From Lewinellaceae bacterium (lineage in GTDB: Bacteria; Bacteroidota; Bacteroidia; Chitinophagales; Saprospiraceae): a stretch of 64,000 nucleotides of DNA. The DNA is taken from positions 124,001 through 188,000 of the forward strand of contig JADJSY010000004.1 of NCBI GenBank assembly GCA_016711435.1, given 5' to 3'. The notes beneath the pieces are model-generated. The model saw only the letters and a program-made list of their open reading frames with translations, had not been told where the DNA came from and made no database searches. This document shows positions 1 to 9,309 of the stretch, in pieces (the first letter of the stretch is position 1; each line of letters begins with the position of its first letter). The translations under genes were made by a program, and so were the position numbers.

Positions 1-300
1 AAGTCCTTTTTTGAAAGTAATTTCAATTACGCTGTTTATCGCAACGACCGTTTTGATTTCAACCAGGACATTCCCACCTGGAATGCCTCCGTTCGGCGGA
101 TCGTGGGCAAACAAAACCGGCTGGAAATACGTTTGGCGGCATTCGATATTTTCAACCGGCGCGTCAGCATCACACAAAACGGAACCCAGAATTATGTGGT
201 CCGTAATATTGCCGGCACACTTGCCCGTTATTTTATGTTGAGCGCGAGCTATAATATGCGCGGGTACGAAAACAAAATTAACAAAAATCAATGGTGGTAA
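1..300 (+). CDS. Outer-membrane beta-barrel / TonB-dependent receptor, C-terminal fragment
   Basis: The reading frame is open from base 1 and ends at 300, so only the last 99 residues are present. They alternate polar and hydrophobic residues in the pattern of outer-membrane beta strands, with the phrase LEIRLAAFDIFNRR and the ending YFMLSASYNMRG followed by a short polar tail, as in the C-terminal barrels of Bacteroidota TonB-dependent receptors and related outer-membrane barrel proteins. A GLPGLI-family gene follows in the same direction, a pairing often seen in this phylum. The N-terminal plug and carboxypeptidase-like domains would lie outside the window, so receptor and non-receptor barrels cannot be told apart. 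Confidence 0.75.
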   Translation, partial: KSFFESNFNYAVYRNDRFDFNQDIPTWNASVRRIVGKQNRLEIRLAAFDIFNRRVSITQNGTQNYVVRNIAGTLARYFMLSASYNMRGYENKINKNQWW

Positions 301-307
301 TGTATTG

Positions 308-478
308 GTGTTTCGTGTGTGGTGTTTCGTGTTTGGGGGTGCTTCGCCTTTGGCCCGCCTTGGGCACCCTGAGTATTATGCGAATACCAACGCAGATGCC
401 AAAGCCAAAAAATCCAGACACAAAACACGTTTCCAAATACAAAAACCAAACACTAACCAAACCAAACACAAACTACTT
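308..478. repeat. Heptad repeat array, family A (copy 1, degenerate)
   Basis: GTGTTT-type 7-bp units (GTGTTTC, GTGTTTG) lead into a G-rich CTTCGCC segment. After a loop come reverse-complement-like units (AAACACG, AAACACT, AAACACA) that end just before the GLPGLI start codon. The array reads as open frame and artificially extends the downstream ORF to position 305. Other copies lie near 12.4, 17.8, 43.5 and 46.5 kb. Confidence 0.7.
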
Positions 479-1225
479 ATGAAACAATACATTCTCATAG
501 CCTTCCTGCTCGCAGCGGCAGGCATCCGGGCGCAGGAAACAGAGGGCGTCATACGCTACCTGGTTACGCACAACTGGTCCAAAAAAATGGCCGCAGTGGA
601 TTACATCAGCAAACAACAACGCGAACGCATCGCTTACATGTGGGGCAATCGATCCGAATGGAAAATGTTTACGACGCTGTATCTCACACCGACGGAAACG
701 AAATACGAAGACTCCGAAGAAAAAGCGGAACCGGACGACGAGGGTTATTCCTGGCGCAAAGAAGTGTACTATATCAAGCGCAACTTTGCCACCAACACCA
801 TGTATGATGTGATGCAGATATTTGGGAAAACGTATATTGTGGAAGATACCCTTCACGCGCCCGGTTGGAAAATCCTTAATGACCTGAAAGATGTGGCGGG
901 TCATATTTGTATGAAAGCATCCTGGGAAGATACCCTCAAACAACAAAAGGTCATCGCCTGGTTCGCCATGGATATTCCCATCAGCGCCGGCCCGGAACGT
1001 TTTTTTGGTCTGCCCGGCCTGATCCTTGAAGTGGATGTCAACGACGGCGGCATGTTGGTCAGCGCCGATAAAATTGACCTGAAAAAGTTGGGGACAGAAC
1101 TGGATTTACCCAAAAAAATAAAAGGAAAAAAAATCACCGAAGCCGAATTTACCACTTTAATGAAAAAACACATGGATCAAAAACGGGAAGCGGAAGAGCC
1201 GCCTTTCTGGGGGATTCGATATTGA
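479..1225 (+). CDS. GLPGLI family secreted protein
   Basis: The 248-residue product starts with a clear signal peptide (about residues 1-18, cleaved after IRAQ) and carries the family-defining GLPGLI motif in RFFGLPGLILEVDV at about residue 180. GLPGLI proteins are exported proteins of unknown function found in Bacteroidota, often encoded next to TonB-dependent receptors or barrel proteins, as here. I chose ATG 479 because it begins the signal peptide; the frame extends upstream to 305 only through repeat DNA. The C-terminus is lysine-rich. A role in the outer-membrane uptake system upstream is a guess from position. Confidence 0.9.
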   Translation: MKQYILIAFLLAAAGIRAQETEGVIRYLVTHNWSKKMAAVDYISKQQRERIAYMWGNRSEWKMFTTLYLTPTETKYEDSEEKAEPDDEGYSWRKEVYYIKRNFATNTMYDVMQIFGKTYIVEDTLHAPGWKILNDLKDVAGHICMKASWEDTLKQQKVIAWFAMDIPISAGPERFFGLPGLILEVDVNDGGMLVSADKIDLKKLGTELDLPKKIKGKKITEAEFTTLMKKHMDQKREAEEPPFWGIRY

Positions 1226-1261
1226 GAATGAGGTAGATTTATTGGATTTTATAGAACAAGG

Positions 1262-1375
1262 ATTAAGGATGAGGGATGAGGATGATGAATGATTATTAAC
1301 GATTTATGATTGATGATTTATCGCGAAAATCAACGATTGTCAATTATCAATCAGCAATTATCAATTATCAATTAA
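1262..1375. repeat. Heptad repeat array, family G (ATGAGG/CAATTA)
   Basis: The gap between GLPGLI and the adhesin holds degenerate heptads: GATGAGG-like units, then GATTTAT, GATTGAT, GATTTAT, then TCAATTA, TCAATCA, GCAATTA, TCAATTA, TCAATTA. The two halves are roughly complementary, so the region could form a hairpin between the two convergent genes. A related ATGAGG stretch occurs near 56.1 kb. Confidence 0.65.
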
Positions 1376-1430
1376 AAAAATCCGTGTCTCATCCCTCCAA
1401 TCCGTGTTCCAGCAAATCCTAAAATTCCAA

Positions 1431-4400
1431 TTACCGCAACAGCGTCACATCCCCCTGATATCCATCCTCTGTTCCATCCGGGTAGCGCACTTTGATATAG
1501 TACACGTACACATCGCTGGGCGCTTCATCGCCGTCAAAATTGCCGTCCCAGCGCTTTACGGTCGGGGTAGCCTCAAATACTTTCTGGCCCCAGCGATTAT
1601 ACACGAAGAACTCTACAATCTCAATATTGTCTCCCGCGAGCACAACGCCGAAGGTATCGTTGAATTCATCGTTGCCAGGTGTAAAGGCATTTGGAATGAC
1701 CAGGCAACGCCGTAAATTAAAACTTACAGAGCGGGTAGCCGAACATCCGAAATCATTGGTCGCCACAACCGTATATAGAGCGATGCCTTCCGTTACCCCT
1801 GGGAACAATCGAATGGAATCACTGGTCTGTCCTGCAAGCGGATTGCCATTTTCCGACCAAATTAATTCGGCATCTGCTGGTGTAGGCGTTACTTTCAGGA
1901 TAATCGGAGTGCCGGCACAAAGGGAGTCTTCCGCGCCGGGATCGGTAGCGATCGGCGTCAATGTGACGCCTGCGACTACATTCACAAGCACCTGGTCGGT
2001 CGCAACACAACCGGGGCCGTACAAAAGCGTGGCAGTATAAGTCGTTGAAAGTGTAGGTGTTACCTGAATACTGTTCCCGGACTGGTTGCCTGGACTCCAG
2101 GTAATTTGTCCGGCAGTACCGGTAACGACAGCCGTCAATGCGGCCGTTTCGCCAATACAAACATCCTGATCGGCGCCTGCATTCACTGTAGCATTCGCAA
2201 CGGTCACAATCACTTCGCCCTGTGTATCGCACAACAAACCATCTGCCAATACCCTGTATGTGGTGTTCTGCGTGGGCGACACCAGCGGATTGGCCGAACC
2301 GGAAACAAAGCCGGCGGGCACTGATGTCCAGGTATACGTCACACCCGGCTCGGATGGCCCGTTGTTGAGTGTAACGGAACCGCCCAGACAGATCGCAGGG
2401 TTTTGCGGCAGACCCAGGAACGGGGCCGGCTGAACCACTACAGTGATACTGGCATTGGCAGGACATTCTGCATCAGGTGCGGAAACGGAATAGGAAGTAG
2501 TTACCACCGGAGTCACGATAGGATTCGGACACATGGTACAGGAAATACCGGGTACTTCTTCCCATTCCAACGCCTGTTGGGGAGTTACGGAAGCCATTAA
2601 TTGCACCGGTTGACCCGGACAAACTGCGGTTGGGTTGGCAGAGGTTGTTATTGTTGGAATAATACCGACCGGTATTTCAACTCTCGATGTGTCTTCACAT
2701 CCCCGGTTGACAACGATGCGTTCAAAGGTATGCGTCGAGGCCGCGAGCAACACTAAATTCCAATTATCTTCCGGCGTCAGTTCACCCCCGTAGACAGGCC
2801 AGTTAATTTGGATGTCCGGAAAATTTGCAGGTTCATATGTGGGCGAAATAAGGAAAATAGTATCGCCGGGGCAATACAGTTCCTTGTCTTCGACCCGGGT
2901 AATCGCGGATTCGGGAAGTGAGTCCACGCGGATTTGAATAGAGTCGCGCACCACACAATTGTTAATATTGTAGGTAGCAAAAATGGTGACCGATTCATCA
3001 GGGTTGGCCGTAGTGGTCGGCCCCGTCGGATTACTCACATAAAAAGCCGGAGACCAGATGACCTGGGCACCCGCCGGGGAGGATTGCGCCACCAAAGGAA
3101 CCGTTTCACCCAAACATATTTCAAGATATGGATCACCCAGAATATCGACATCTGCAGAAATAATACTCACGGTGATCGACTCTGTCTGTGTGCAGGCGCC
3201 GTTGGCGCTGGTGGCGACAAGCGTGTAAGTAGTAGTTACATCGGGCAAAGCAATTGGACTGGAAGTCGTGTCGCTGCTCAGACCTGTTGCCGGCGTCCAC
3301 AGATAAGTAGTGGAGGTAGAATCGGTATTGCTTGCCAGGACAACCGGGTAATTCTGACAAACGGTCGTGTCACTATTCAGCACCGGAAAATGCAAGGTAT
3401 CCACAGTGATCGTCACGGAATCTGTAACAAAACAACCTGCAATCGTGATCTTGGCGACGTAAGTAGTTGTTACAGTGGGTGTTGCAATCGGATTTTGTAT
3501 AGTTGGATCACTTAGTCCCGCTACGGGCGACCAGGAGAGTCCCTGATTATTGACATTGTTGGTAGCCAGTAACGGCACACTGCCGCCGAGGCAAATATTT
3601 ACGGAGTCCAGCGCAGTTACAGATACGGTAGGATCGATAATTCGCACGAGTACGGAATCCACATCTACGCAGGAAGATATTGTTCCCGTCACGACCAGAA
3701 CAATATCCTGCGCGGGCGTAATAGTCGGATTGGCGATAAACGGGTTGCTCACCGCTCCCGGAGGCGCCCAGAAATAGTTGGTGGCGCCTTCCGCCTGAAG
3801 TTGCAGGGTGTTGCCGGCACAAACAAACAAAGTGTCGCCACCACTTACCAGTACTTCTACATTGTCCTTGATCTCAATAGTCAGGGTTTTGTAAACGACT
3901 GTGCCGCAACCGAAGTTATTGGATAGTGTAATCGTAATGGTTTCTGTTCCTTCTACCAGGGCGTCTGTGATCGGTGTAATCGGGAAACTCAGTTCAGTTA
4001 TACCTGCGGGGAATACGATCAGGTTTGGAATAGTCAGCAGGTAATCCAGGCCGAGGGTGGCCGTACCGCCCACCGTAACAAAAAACGATGATTCTTCTTC
4101 CAGCGGCTCCGAAAGAGAAATGATCAATTCATCTTCATTACCGGAACAATCTTCAATAAAATACTCGATACCGCTGGCAAACTGAACCGCCAGATTGGGC
4201 GTAGCGCCTTTAATTTCAGAGACAAACACGCCGGAGTCAAGCACGTGATCCTGGCGATCTGCCACTGCTAATTTCAAGTGATAAGTATTGCAGGGTATGA
4301 CCGCCGAACGTGCAGTCAGGCTTTTTTTAATACCCAAAGAATCGGAAGTAAGTCCGTTGTATTGTAAAGTGGTACTACCGTAATTATTGCGATAATACTG

Positions 4401-5864
4401 CCAGTTCAACAAATGATTGACACTGTTGATTTGAACCGGCGTATTGGTGCCGGGCAATACCGCTATGTTCAGGGCATTGTTACTCAGACCGGGGTCGCCG
4501 GCAATACCAGGGCCTGAAATCAGGAATGCGAAAATATCATTAAAATCGGAGTCTACATATTCAGGATATTCTTCAGAACCGAAAACATACTCAAAACTCA
4601 GTTCATCCGTAGCCACAAAGACATCCAATTCCACGATACAGGCATCCGTTGAAGGGGTTCCGTTTCCGAATTGTTCGGAAAGATAATCCAGATCCGGATC
4701 GCCGGTGCCGGAGAAATCGAATGAAGCGCCGGTTAAATCATTCGGTCCGACAGCCAGGTTGACATCACCCGAAGTCAGCAGCAGGCCCTTGCCCAATCCC
4801 AGTTCATTGTTGTCCGTAGCAAAATTAAAGGTGCCGTAAGCGCCGCTGGGGCAGTTGATGTTTGTAACGGTAACGGTGGTTGCCGGAGTAGCCACTGAAT
4901 TGACAATATCATCATTGGTAATGGCGGCATTAACATTCAGTGGTACCGGTTGCACACAAGGTTGCGACGTACATTCCCAATGACCCTGCCAGCCTTCAAA
5001 TTCATTGGAATCGTCGGACTGAAACTGAATCGTCAGGCATCCGCTGGTGGCCTGTACCTGGAAACAAACGCCACCGCCACCGCCGGCGGCAGAACCAAAA
5101 CCGCCGTCTCCACCCAATTCGGCCAAAATCGGCGCATTGGTATCATCACCGTCGTAAAAAGTCAGAAAATCGCCGCTAAATAAAGTGCCTGCTTCAAGAT
5201 TAAAATAATCGAGTGTAAAGTTGATACAGCCGGAAGGCTGGGTCGGGCAAATGACAAACGTATGGTTTTCATTCGCGCCATAATCCCCGTCCGGGCCACC
5301 CGTATCGTACAAGATGCCCTCACACAGGGTCGAGCCGCCGTCATCTACATTGGAAGTAGGTGGAACGGCCGTTACGCACAGGGTAAAATCGCCGGAATTG
5401 GGTGTCGCATTCACGGAATAATCGGAAACGCGGACAAAATATTGTAAACCCGGTGTAAGCCCGGCCACATCCAGAAACAGCACATTTTCTCCAATATCCG
5501 CCTTGGCACAGAGCAGTTCTGCCAGTCCGTCGAAAGTACAGTCGCCGCGATAAATAGCAAACTCCGGATTGACGATTGAATTTGCGCCCACACCTGTCAC
5601 GGTGATTCGAAAGTCAAACAAGGTATCCGGGCAGGTGAATGCAAACCAGACGTCGCGTTGTGCCACACCACTGTTAAAACAGGTGGGGTTGTTGTCATTG
5701 CCTATATTGGTAGCGGTAGCGTTTTCATTGGAGAAAACGGTTGTTTCACAGAAAGGCGCCGGGCCGAGATCAATCAGACCGGAGCAATCGTCGTTTGAAG
5801 GAATTTGAGCAAAGAGGGAGCCGCAGGTTAACAGTAAAACGACGAATGTGGAAAGTTTTCTCAT
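1431..5864 (-). CDS. Giant T9SS adhesin with choice-of-anchor L and gliding-motility C-terminal domain
   Basis: The 1477-residue protein has a signal peptide (residues 1-19, ending LFAQ). A first beta-sandwich region (about 20-300) is followed by a choice-of-anchor L domain (about 310-560) with the hallmark FVFGSEEYPEYV-like segment, here FEYVFGSEEYPEYV, and FNDIFAFLISGPG. A Calx-beta-like stretch comes next, then repeated Ig/PKD-like domains, most containing a variant of SPxxxLSxxxxxNPxAxPxxTTTY. The last 90 residues form the gliding-motility-associated C-terminal domain (VIPNAFTPGNDEFND, YNRWGQKVFE, WDGNF), the type B T9SS sorting signal. It should be secreted across the outer membrane and act as a cell-surface adhesin. 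It has its own promoter upstream and resembles the adhesin starting at 58612. Confidence 0.93.
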   Translation of the reverse strand: MRKLSTFVVLLLTCGSLFAQIPSNDDCSGLIDLGPAPFCETTVFSNENATATNIGNDNNPTCFNSGVAQRDVWFAFTCPDTLFDFRITVTGVGANSIVNPEFAIYRGDCTFDGLAELLCAKADIGENVLFLDVAGLTPGLQYFVRVSDYSVNATPNSGDFTLCVTAVPPTSNVDDGGSTLCEGILYDTGGPDGDYGANENHTFVICPTQPSGCINFTLDYFNLEAGTLFSGDFLTFYDGDDTNAPILAELGGDGGFGSAAGGGGGVCFQVQATSGCLTIQFQSDDSNEFEGWQGHWECTSQPCVQPVPLNVNAAITNDDIVNSVATPATTVTVTNINCPSGAYGTFNFATDNNELGLGKGLLLTSGDVNLAVGPNDLTGASFDFSGTGDPDLDYLSEQFGNGTPSTDACIVELDVFVATDELSFEYVFGSEEYPEYVDSDFNDIFAFLISGPGIAGDPGLSNNALNIAVLPGTNTPVQINSVNHLLNWQYYRNNYGSTTLQYNGLTSDSLGIKKSLTARSAVIPCNTYHLKLAVADRQDHVLDSGVFVSEIKGATPNLAVQFASGIEYFIEDCSGNEDELIISLSEPLEEESSFFVTVGGTATLGLDYLLTIPNLIVFPAGITELSFPITPITDALVEGTETITITLSNNFGCGTVVYKTLTIEIKDNVEVLVSGGDTLFVCAGNTLQLQAEGATNYFWAPPGAVSNPFIANPTITPAQDIVLVVTGTISSCVDVDSVLVRIIDPTVSVTALDSVNICLGGSVPLLATNNVNNQGLSWSPVAGLSDPTIQNPIATPTVTTTYVAKITIAGCFVTDSVTITVDTLHFPVLNSDTTVCQNYPVVLASNTDSTSTTYLWTPATGLSSDTTSSPIALPDVTTTYTLVATSANGACTQTESITVSIISADVDILGDPYLEICLGETVPLVAQSSPAGAQVIWSPAFYVSNPTGPTTTANPDESVTIFATYNINNCVVRDSIQIRVDSLPESAITRVEDKELYCPGDTIFLISPTYEPANFPDIQINWPVYGGELTPEDNWNLVLLAASTHTFERIVVNRGCEDTSRVEIPVGIIPTITTSANPTAVCPGQPVQLMASVTPQQALEWEEVPGISCTMCPNPIVTPVVTTSYSVSAPDAECPANASITVVVQPAPFLGLPQNPAICLGGSVTLNNGPSEPGVTYTWTSVPAGFVSGSANPLVSPTQNTTYRVLADGLLCDTQGEVIVTVANATVNAGADQDVCIGETAALTAVVTGTAGQITWSPGNQSGNSIQVTPTLSTTYTATLLYGPGCVATDQVLVNVVAGVTLTPIATDPGAEDSLCAGTPIILKVTPTPADAELIWSENGNPLAGQTSDSIRLFPGVTEGIALYTVVATNDFGCSATRSVSFNLRRCLVIPNAFTPGNDEFNDTFGVVLAGDNIEIVEFFVYNRWGQKVFEATPTVKRWDGNFDGDEAPSDVYVYYIKVRYPDGTEDGYQGDVTLLR

Positions 5865-5953
5865 CTGTTGAGTATGATATCAGGTGCAGTTATGTGTCTT
5901 TTGAATGCAGGCGAACAAGGCAGGTCAAAAGGTTGAATGTCAAAAGAAAGAGC

Positions 5954-5984
5954 CAAAAATAGGAAGACACCCCGGAACGGCAAA
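5954..5984 (-). promoter_or_regulatory. Bacteroidota-type promoter for the 1477-residue adhesin
   Basis: On the minus strand TTTG (5984-5981) is followed after exactly 19 bases by TATTTTTG (5961-5954), a perfect match to the Bacteroidota sigma consensus TTTG-N19-TAnnTTTG. It lies about 90 bases upstream of the adhesin start codon, leaving a 5' leader of roughly 80 bases. Confidence 0.75.
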
Positions 5985-6048
5985 TGGATGCTGCCAATTT
6001 GTGTCGCCGGATAGCATTCTAATGACAAAATACGCGGCATTACAGGGC

Positions 6049-6432
6049 TTACTGACATTTTTTTAACATCTCCCGCAGCGTTTCCAATTGAAATGGCGGA
6101 TATTGATTGCCCCAGCTGCTATTTACATAATTCAAAATATTGGTTATCTGGATGTCTGAAAGCGCTTCATTAGCCGGCATTTTTTCTGCGTATACCTTTC
6201 CATTTACGACAATGGTGTCTTGTATGCCTTTCCGGATCAGGCAGGGCAGATTGGCCTGGTTGTTTGCCAGATAATCAGCCCCGGCCAAAGGCGGAATGAG
6301 CGCGCCGAGACCTTGACCATTATCCATGTGACAATTAGCGCAGTGCGTCTTGTACAGACGGGCGCCGCTCTGATAGGGTTGGCGCTCGCAGGCGATTCCA
6401 CACAATGCCATCACAAATAAAAAATACCGCAT
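6049..6432 (-). CDS. Small c-type cytochrome lipoprotein
   Basis: This 127-residue protein has an N-terminal hydrophobic segment ending in a lipobox-like LCGIAC, then one heme-binding CANCH motif at about residue 32 and the conserved GLGALIPPLAGADY segment. A methionine in KMPANEALSD is a plausible distal heme ligand. It fits a class I monoheme cytochrome c, probably anchored by lipid on the periplasmic side and passing electrons between respiratory complexes. It lies 97 bases downstream of a SCO1-like copper chaperone in the same direction, a pairing common near cytochrome oxidase genes, although no oxidase is in view. Confidence 0.88.
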   Translation of the reverse strand: MRYFLFVMALCGIACERQPYQSGARLYKTHCANCHMDNGQGLGALIPPLAGADYLANNQANLPCLIRKGIQDTIVVNGKVYAEKMPANEALSDIQITNILNYVNSSWGNQYPPFQLETLREMLKKCQ

Positions 6433-6499
6433 GATCTTATATTGAAGTAGCAGTGCAAAATCAGGAAATACAAAATTTTGTGTAAATCATTGATTTACA

Positions 6500-6535
6500 T
6501 TGCCTTTTGCAATTTGCCATTTTGCCCTTTTACTT
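6500..6535. repeat. Heptad repeat array, family F (GGCAAAA)
   Basis: On the plus strand the units read TTGCCTT, TTGCAAT, TTGCCAT, TTTGCCC. On the coding (minus) strand the array begins directly after the TAA stop of the SCO1-like gene as AAGGGC/AAATGGC-like units. The same family, in the same position relative to a stop codon, follows the HlyD gene at 13849. Confidence 0.6.
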
Positions 6536-7153
6536 ATACTGTTCGGCCAAAAGTGTGGAAATATCCTTCATAAAACGGTCTACATCTTCAGCGTCTGTTC
6601 CGTCGCAAAATGCGCGCACGTGCCGGTTTTTGTCCACCAGAATAAGTCGCCCGGAATGATCAAAACCGCCCGGCGCGTCGGGGTCTTCCTGCGCCACGCT
6701 GAAATAATCGTCTGCAATACCGTAAATCGCATCGTGGTCGCCTGTCACCAAATGCCATTTTTTGGCGTCGATGCCCAGTTTTTGCGCGTGTCTTTTCAGC
6801 GCTGCTACGGTGTCATTCTTCACATCTATGGAATGCGAGAGCATCAACACCCGGTCGTCGTTTTTAAACTTTTCATACAGGCGCAAACCGTTGGCTTTCA
6901 CCCTGGGGCAAATGGTCGGACAGTGTATAAAAAAGAAATCGACGACATAGATTTTACCTGCAAAAGTGGCATTGTTTACGAGCTGACTATCCTGATTAAT
7001 AAATTGAAAATCAGGCACTTGCCGATAAATCGTATCTCCTGCGGGAGATATGTCGCGCTCACCCAGAATGGGCAATGTTTTTGTGTCAGGTGTGTTGAGG
7101 CATGCCGAAAGGCCCGCCATCAACAGCAGAAAAAGGAAGTTTTTGTGTGTCAT
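6530..7153 (-). CDS. SCO1/SenC family copper chaperone or thiol reductase
   Basis: The 207-residue product has a lipoprotein signal (LSAC at about residue 18) and a thioredoxin-like fold typical of SCO1/SenC. The copper-binding CxxxC appears as HCPTICPRV at about residue 78, and the distal histidine ligand as FDHSGRLILVD at about residue 166. SCO proteins deliver copper to, or reduce cysteines of, the CuA site of cytochrome c oxidase in the periplasm. The cytochrome c gene just downstream supports a respiratory role. Length is normal for the family. Confidence 0.92.
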   Translation of the reverse strand: MTHKNFLFLLLMAGLSACLNTPDTKTLPILGERDISPAGDTIYRQVPDFQFINQDSQLVNNATFAGKIYVVDFFFIHCPTICPRVKANGLRLYEKFKNDDRVLMLSHSIDVKNDTVAALKRHAQKLGIDAKKWHLVTGDHDAIYGIADDYFSVAQEDPDAPGGFDHSGRLILVDKNRHVRAFCDGTDAEDVDRFMKDISTLLAEQYK

Positions 7154-7215
7154 TTAGGTAGTTATCAGTTATTCGTTATTGGTTATCAGTGTTGATAATC
7201 AAGCATTTGCAAAGA
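7154..7215. repeat. Heptad repeat array, family C, with the TTGATAATCAAGC tail element (copy 1)
   Basis: Units AGTTATC, AGTTATT, CGTTATT, GGTTATC start six bases from the SCO1-like start codon and run into a longer conserved tail (GTGTTGATAATCAAGCATTT, then GCAAA). The same array-plus-tail combination recurs at 16.46, 37.93 and 56.19 kb. Confidence 0.75.
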
Positions 7216-7318
7216 ATTTAGTCTAACTAATTTCGCACGCCTGCTTATAAAAAATAACCTTGTTTTCGGTTGCATTTTGCATTTGTCATACTACTTAACA
7301 TTTTAATTTATAGCGCAC

Positions 7319-7351
7319 AGACCTATAAGGTTTTTGAAACCTTATAGGTCT
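7319..7351. repeat. Perfect 15-bp palindromic hairpin
   Basis: AGACCTATAAGGTTT, a TTG loop and the exact reverse complement AAACCTTATAGGTCT form a perfect hairpin. There is no clear T-tract after it, so it may be a dispersed palindrome rather than an intrinsic terminator. It lies downstream of the minus-strand lipoprotein gene that ends at 7393. Confidence 0.7.
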
Positions 7352-7392
7352 CGTTCCACTAAAATGTCCAGTTGTATGGCAAAATGCCATAC

Positions 7393-7794
7393 TTACTTCG
7401 GCAGCATTTTTTTTCCCGCTTCCAGCGCAGCATGAATATCATCCCGGTTTTTGGCAATTTTTGCCTTCTGTTCCGTCAAATAAGCCAGGATTTCTTCGGC
7501 AGACCCATCTTCAGGTTTTTTATATTGAGCCATCCAGGCCATCATATCGGCTTCGGCTTTTTCCATGTTAAGGAGCGCCTCCGAATAAGGAACAGATTGT
7601 TCAGGCGTCATCAGGGCAGTTGCTAAAAATGATTTTAAGGCCCTGGCTGTCCGGTTCATGTCGGCCATTTCTTTCATGGCTTCGTCGTGAATGTCCATAG
7701 TTTCTTTTTCGAGGGCTGCAATTTCTTTTTTAGAGCCGTTACAAGCGATCAGGAGCAAGCCAATACCACTAAAGAGGATCAAAAAATGGCGCAT
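7393..7794 (-). CDS. Small lipoprotein, function unknown
   Basis: The 133-residue product begins MRHFLILFSGIGLLLIACNG, a classic lipoprotein signal with a lipobox cysteine at about residue 18. The rest is helical and charged (EIAALEKETMDIHDEAMKEM), probably a coiled coil, with a lysine-rich end. I chose ATG 7794 because it starts the signal; the frame is open upstream to 7950 but that part looks non-coding and overlaps the start of purB. A TACTTTTG box (minus strand, 7839-7832) lies about 40 bases upstream, without a good -33 partner. I do not recognise a named family. Confidence 0.8.
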   Translation of the reverse strand: MRHFLILFSGIGLLLIACNGSKKEIAALEKETMDIHDEAMKEMADMNRTARALKSFLATALMTPEQSVPYSEALLNMEKAEADMMAWMAQYKKPEDGSAEEILAYLTEQKAKIAKNRDDIHAALEAGKKMLPK

Positions 7795-7930
7795 TATGTT
7801 CGTTTTTGGTGAAAATTTTATTATTTCAAGGCAAAAGTAACCGGCAAAGACACTTCTGTGTACGATACTTGAGAAAAAAGCCGAATTTCGCCCCGTTTGG
7901 AATCGCTCCAAATGTGATTTGATTAAATAA

Positions 7931-9274
7931 ATGTTACATCCAATGCTCACTGCTATCTCGCCGATCGATGGACGTTATGCTGATAAAACCCGCGAACTCA
8001 GCGAATATTTCAGCGAGTTTGCGCTTATTCGCTACCGCGTTTTTGTTGAAATTCAATATTTTATCGCACTCTGTCAGTATAACCTGCCTCAACTCGCCGC
8101 GTTTGAGGACGACAAAATCGACGAACTCAATGCGATTTTTGAAAACTTCAATCTGGCGGATGCGGAACAAATAAAAGCCTTCGAACGCAGTACCAACCAC
8201 GACGTAAAAGCAGTGGAATATTTTCTGAAAGAACGTTTCGACGGACTCGAACTGGGGCCGCTGCGTGAATTTGTTCATTTCGGACTCACTTCCCAGGATA
8301 TCAATAACACAGCCATTCCACTGCTGTTTAAAAACGCCCTCGAACACGTATATTATCCGCTCCTGCAGTCCGTGCGCAACCACCTCGAACAACTCGCACA
8401 GGATTGGGCATTTGTCCCCATGCTCGCCCGGACGCACGGTCAGCCGGCCTCTCCCACCCTGCTCGGCAAGGAATTCCAGGTGTTTGTGGAACGCCTGGAT
8501 GTTCAGTTGGACATGTTACGCGGCATTCCGCATCGCGCCAAATTCGGCGGCGCGACCGGCAACTTCAATGCGCACTATGCCGCTTACCCCGATTATGACT
8601 GGCAACGGTTCGCTAATGACTTTGTACTTGAATTTCTCGGCCTCGAACGGTCGCAGCACACCACCCAGGTTGAACATTACGATTGTTTCGCAGCCCATTG
8701 TCAGGCGCTGAGCCGTATCAACACCATTTTGATTGATTTTTGCCGCGATATCTGGACCTATATTTCCATTGAATATTTTAAACAAAAAACCGTTAAAGAG
8801 GAAGTTGGTTCATCCGCAATGCCCCACAAAGTGAATCCGATTGACTTCGAAAACGCAGAAGGAAACCTGGGACTTGCCAATGCGGTATTCCAGCACCTGG
8901 CTGAAAAACTCCCTATCAGCCGCCTGCAACGCGACCTGACCGACTCCACCGTGCTGCGCAATGTAGGCGTTCCGATGGGCCATACGGTGGTTGCCCTGAA
9001 ATCCATCCTCAAAGGCCTGAACAAATTGCTGCTGAATGAAGGGCAATTGTACGACGACCTGGAGGACAACTGGATGGTTATTGCGGAAGGTATACAGGTC
9101 ATTCTTCGACGCGAAGGATACCCGCAACCTTATGAGGCGTTAAAGGCACTGACACGCGGGCGCTCCATTGTGACCCGCGAAGTGCTGCATGAGTTTATTG
9201 ACCATCTGGCTGTGGATGAAGACATCAAAACTGAATTGAAACAATTGACCCCGCACAACTACGTTGGACGTTGA
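7931..9274 (+). CDS. purB: Adenylosuccinate lyase
   Basis: The 447-residue protein matches the E. coli-type adenylosuccinate lyase along its length: AISPIDGRY near the start, TNHDVKAVEYFLKE, TRTHGQPAS-like ARTHGQPASPT with the catalytic histidine, and the flexible signature loop GSSAMPHKVNPIDFEN with the catalytic serine. It cleaves SAICAR and adenylosuccinate in purine synthesis in the cytoplasm. The end (LTPHNYVGR) is slightly shorter than in E. coli. ATG 7931 is used; ATG 7943 would remove four residues and cannot be excluded. The gene diverges from the small lipoprotein gene. Confidence 0.97.
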   Translation: MLHPMLTAISPIDGRYADKTRELSEYFSEFALIRYRVFVEIQYFIALCQYNLPQLAAFEDDKIDELNAIFENFNLADAEQIKAFERSTNHDVKAVEYFLKERFDGLELGPLREFVHFGLTSQDINNTAIPLLFKNALEHVYYPLLQSVRNHLEQLAQDWAFVPMLARTHGQPASPTLLGKEFQVFVERLDVQLDMLRGIPHRAKFGGATGNFNAHYAAYPDYDWQRFANDFVLEFLGLERSQHTTQVEHYDCFAAHCQALSRINTILIDFCRDIWTYISIEYFKQKTVKEEVGSSAMPHKVNPIDFENAEGNLGLANAVFQHLAEKLPISRLQRDLTDSTVLRNVGVPMGHTVVALKSILKGLNKLLLNEGQLYDDLEDNWMVIAEGIQVILRREGYPQPYEALKALTRGRSIVTREVLHEFIDHLAVDEDIKTELKQLTPHNYVGR

Positions 9275-9309
9275 TTTTATTTTTCAAACAAACTTAAATA
9301 ATATTTTAA

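Noticed and set aside
305..478. N-terminal extension of the GLPGLI protein
   Set aside because: It is family A repeat DNA, and the signal peptide begins at 479.
1540..2040. Long plus-strand frames opposite the adhesin gene (also 2934-3515, 4444-4686)
   Set aside because: They mirror a well-supported adhesin frame on the other strand, with no domain or start signal.
6500..7195. 231-codon plus-strand frame opposite the SCO1 gene
   Set aside because: The SCO1 motifs (CPTICP, DHSG) settle the coding strand.
7319..7351. Perfect hairpin as a certain intrinsic terminator
   Set aside because: No T-tract of useful length follows on either strand, so it is listed as a palindromic repeat.
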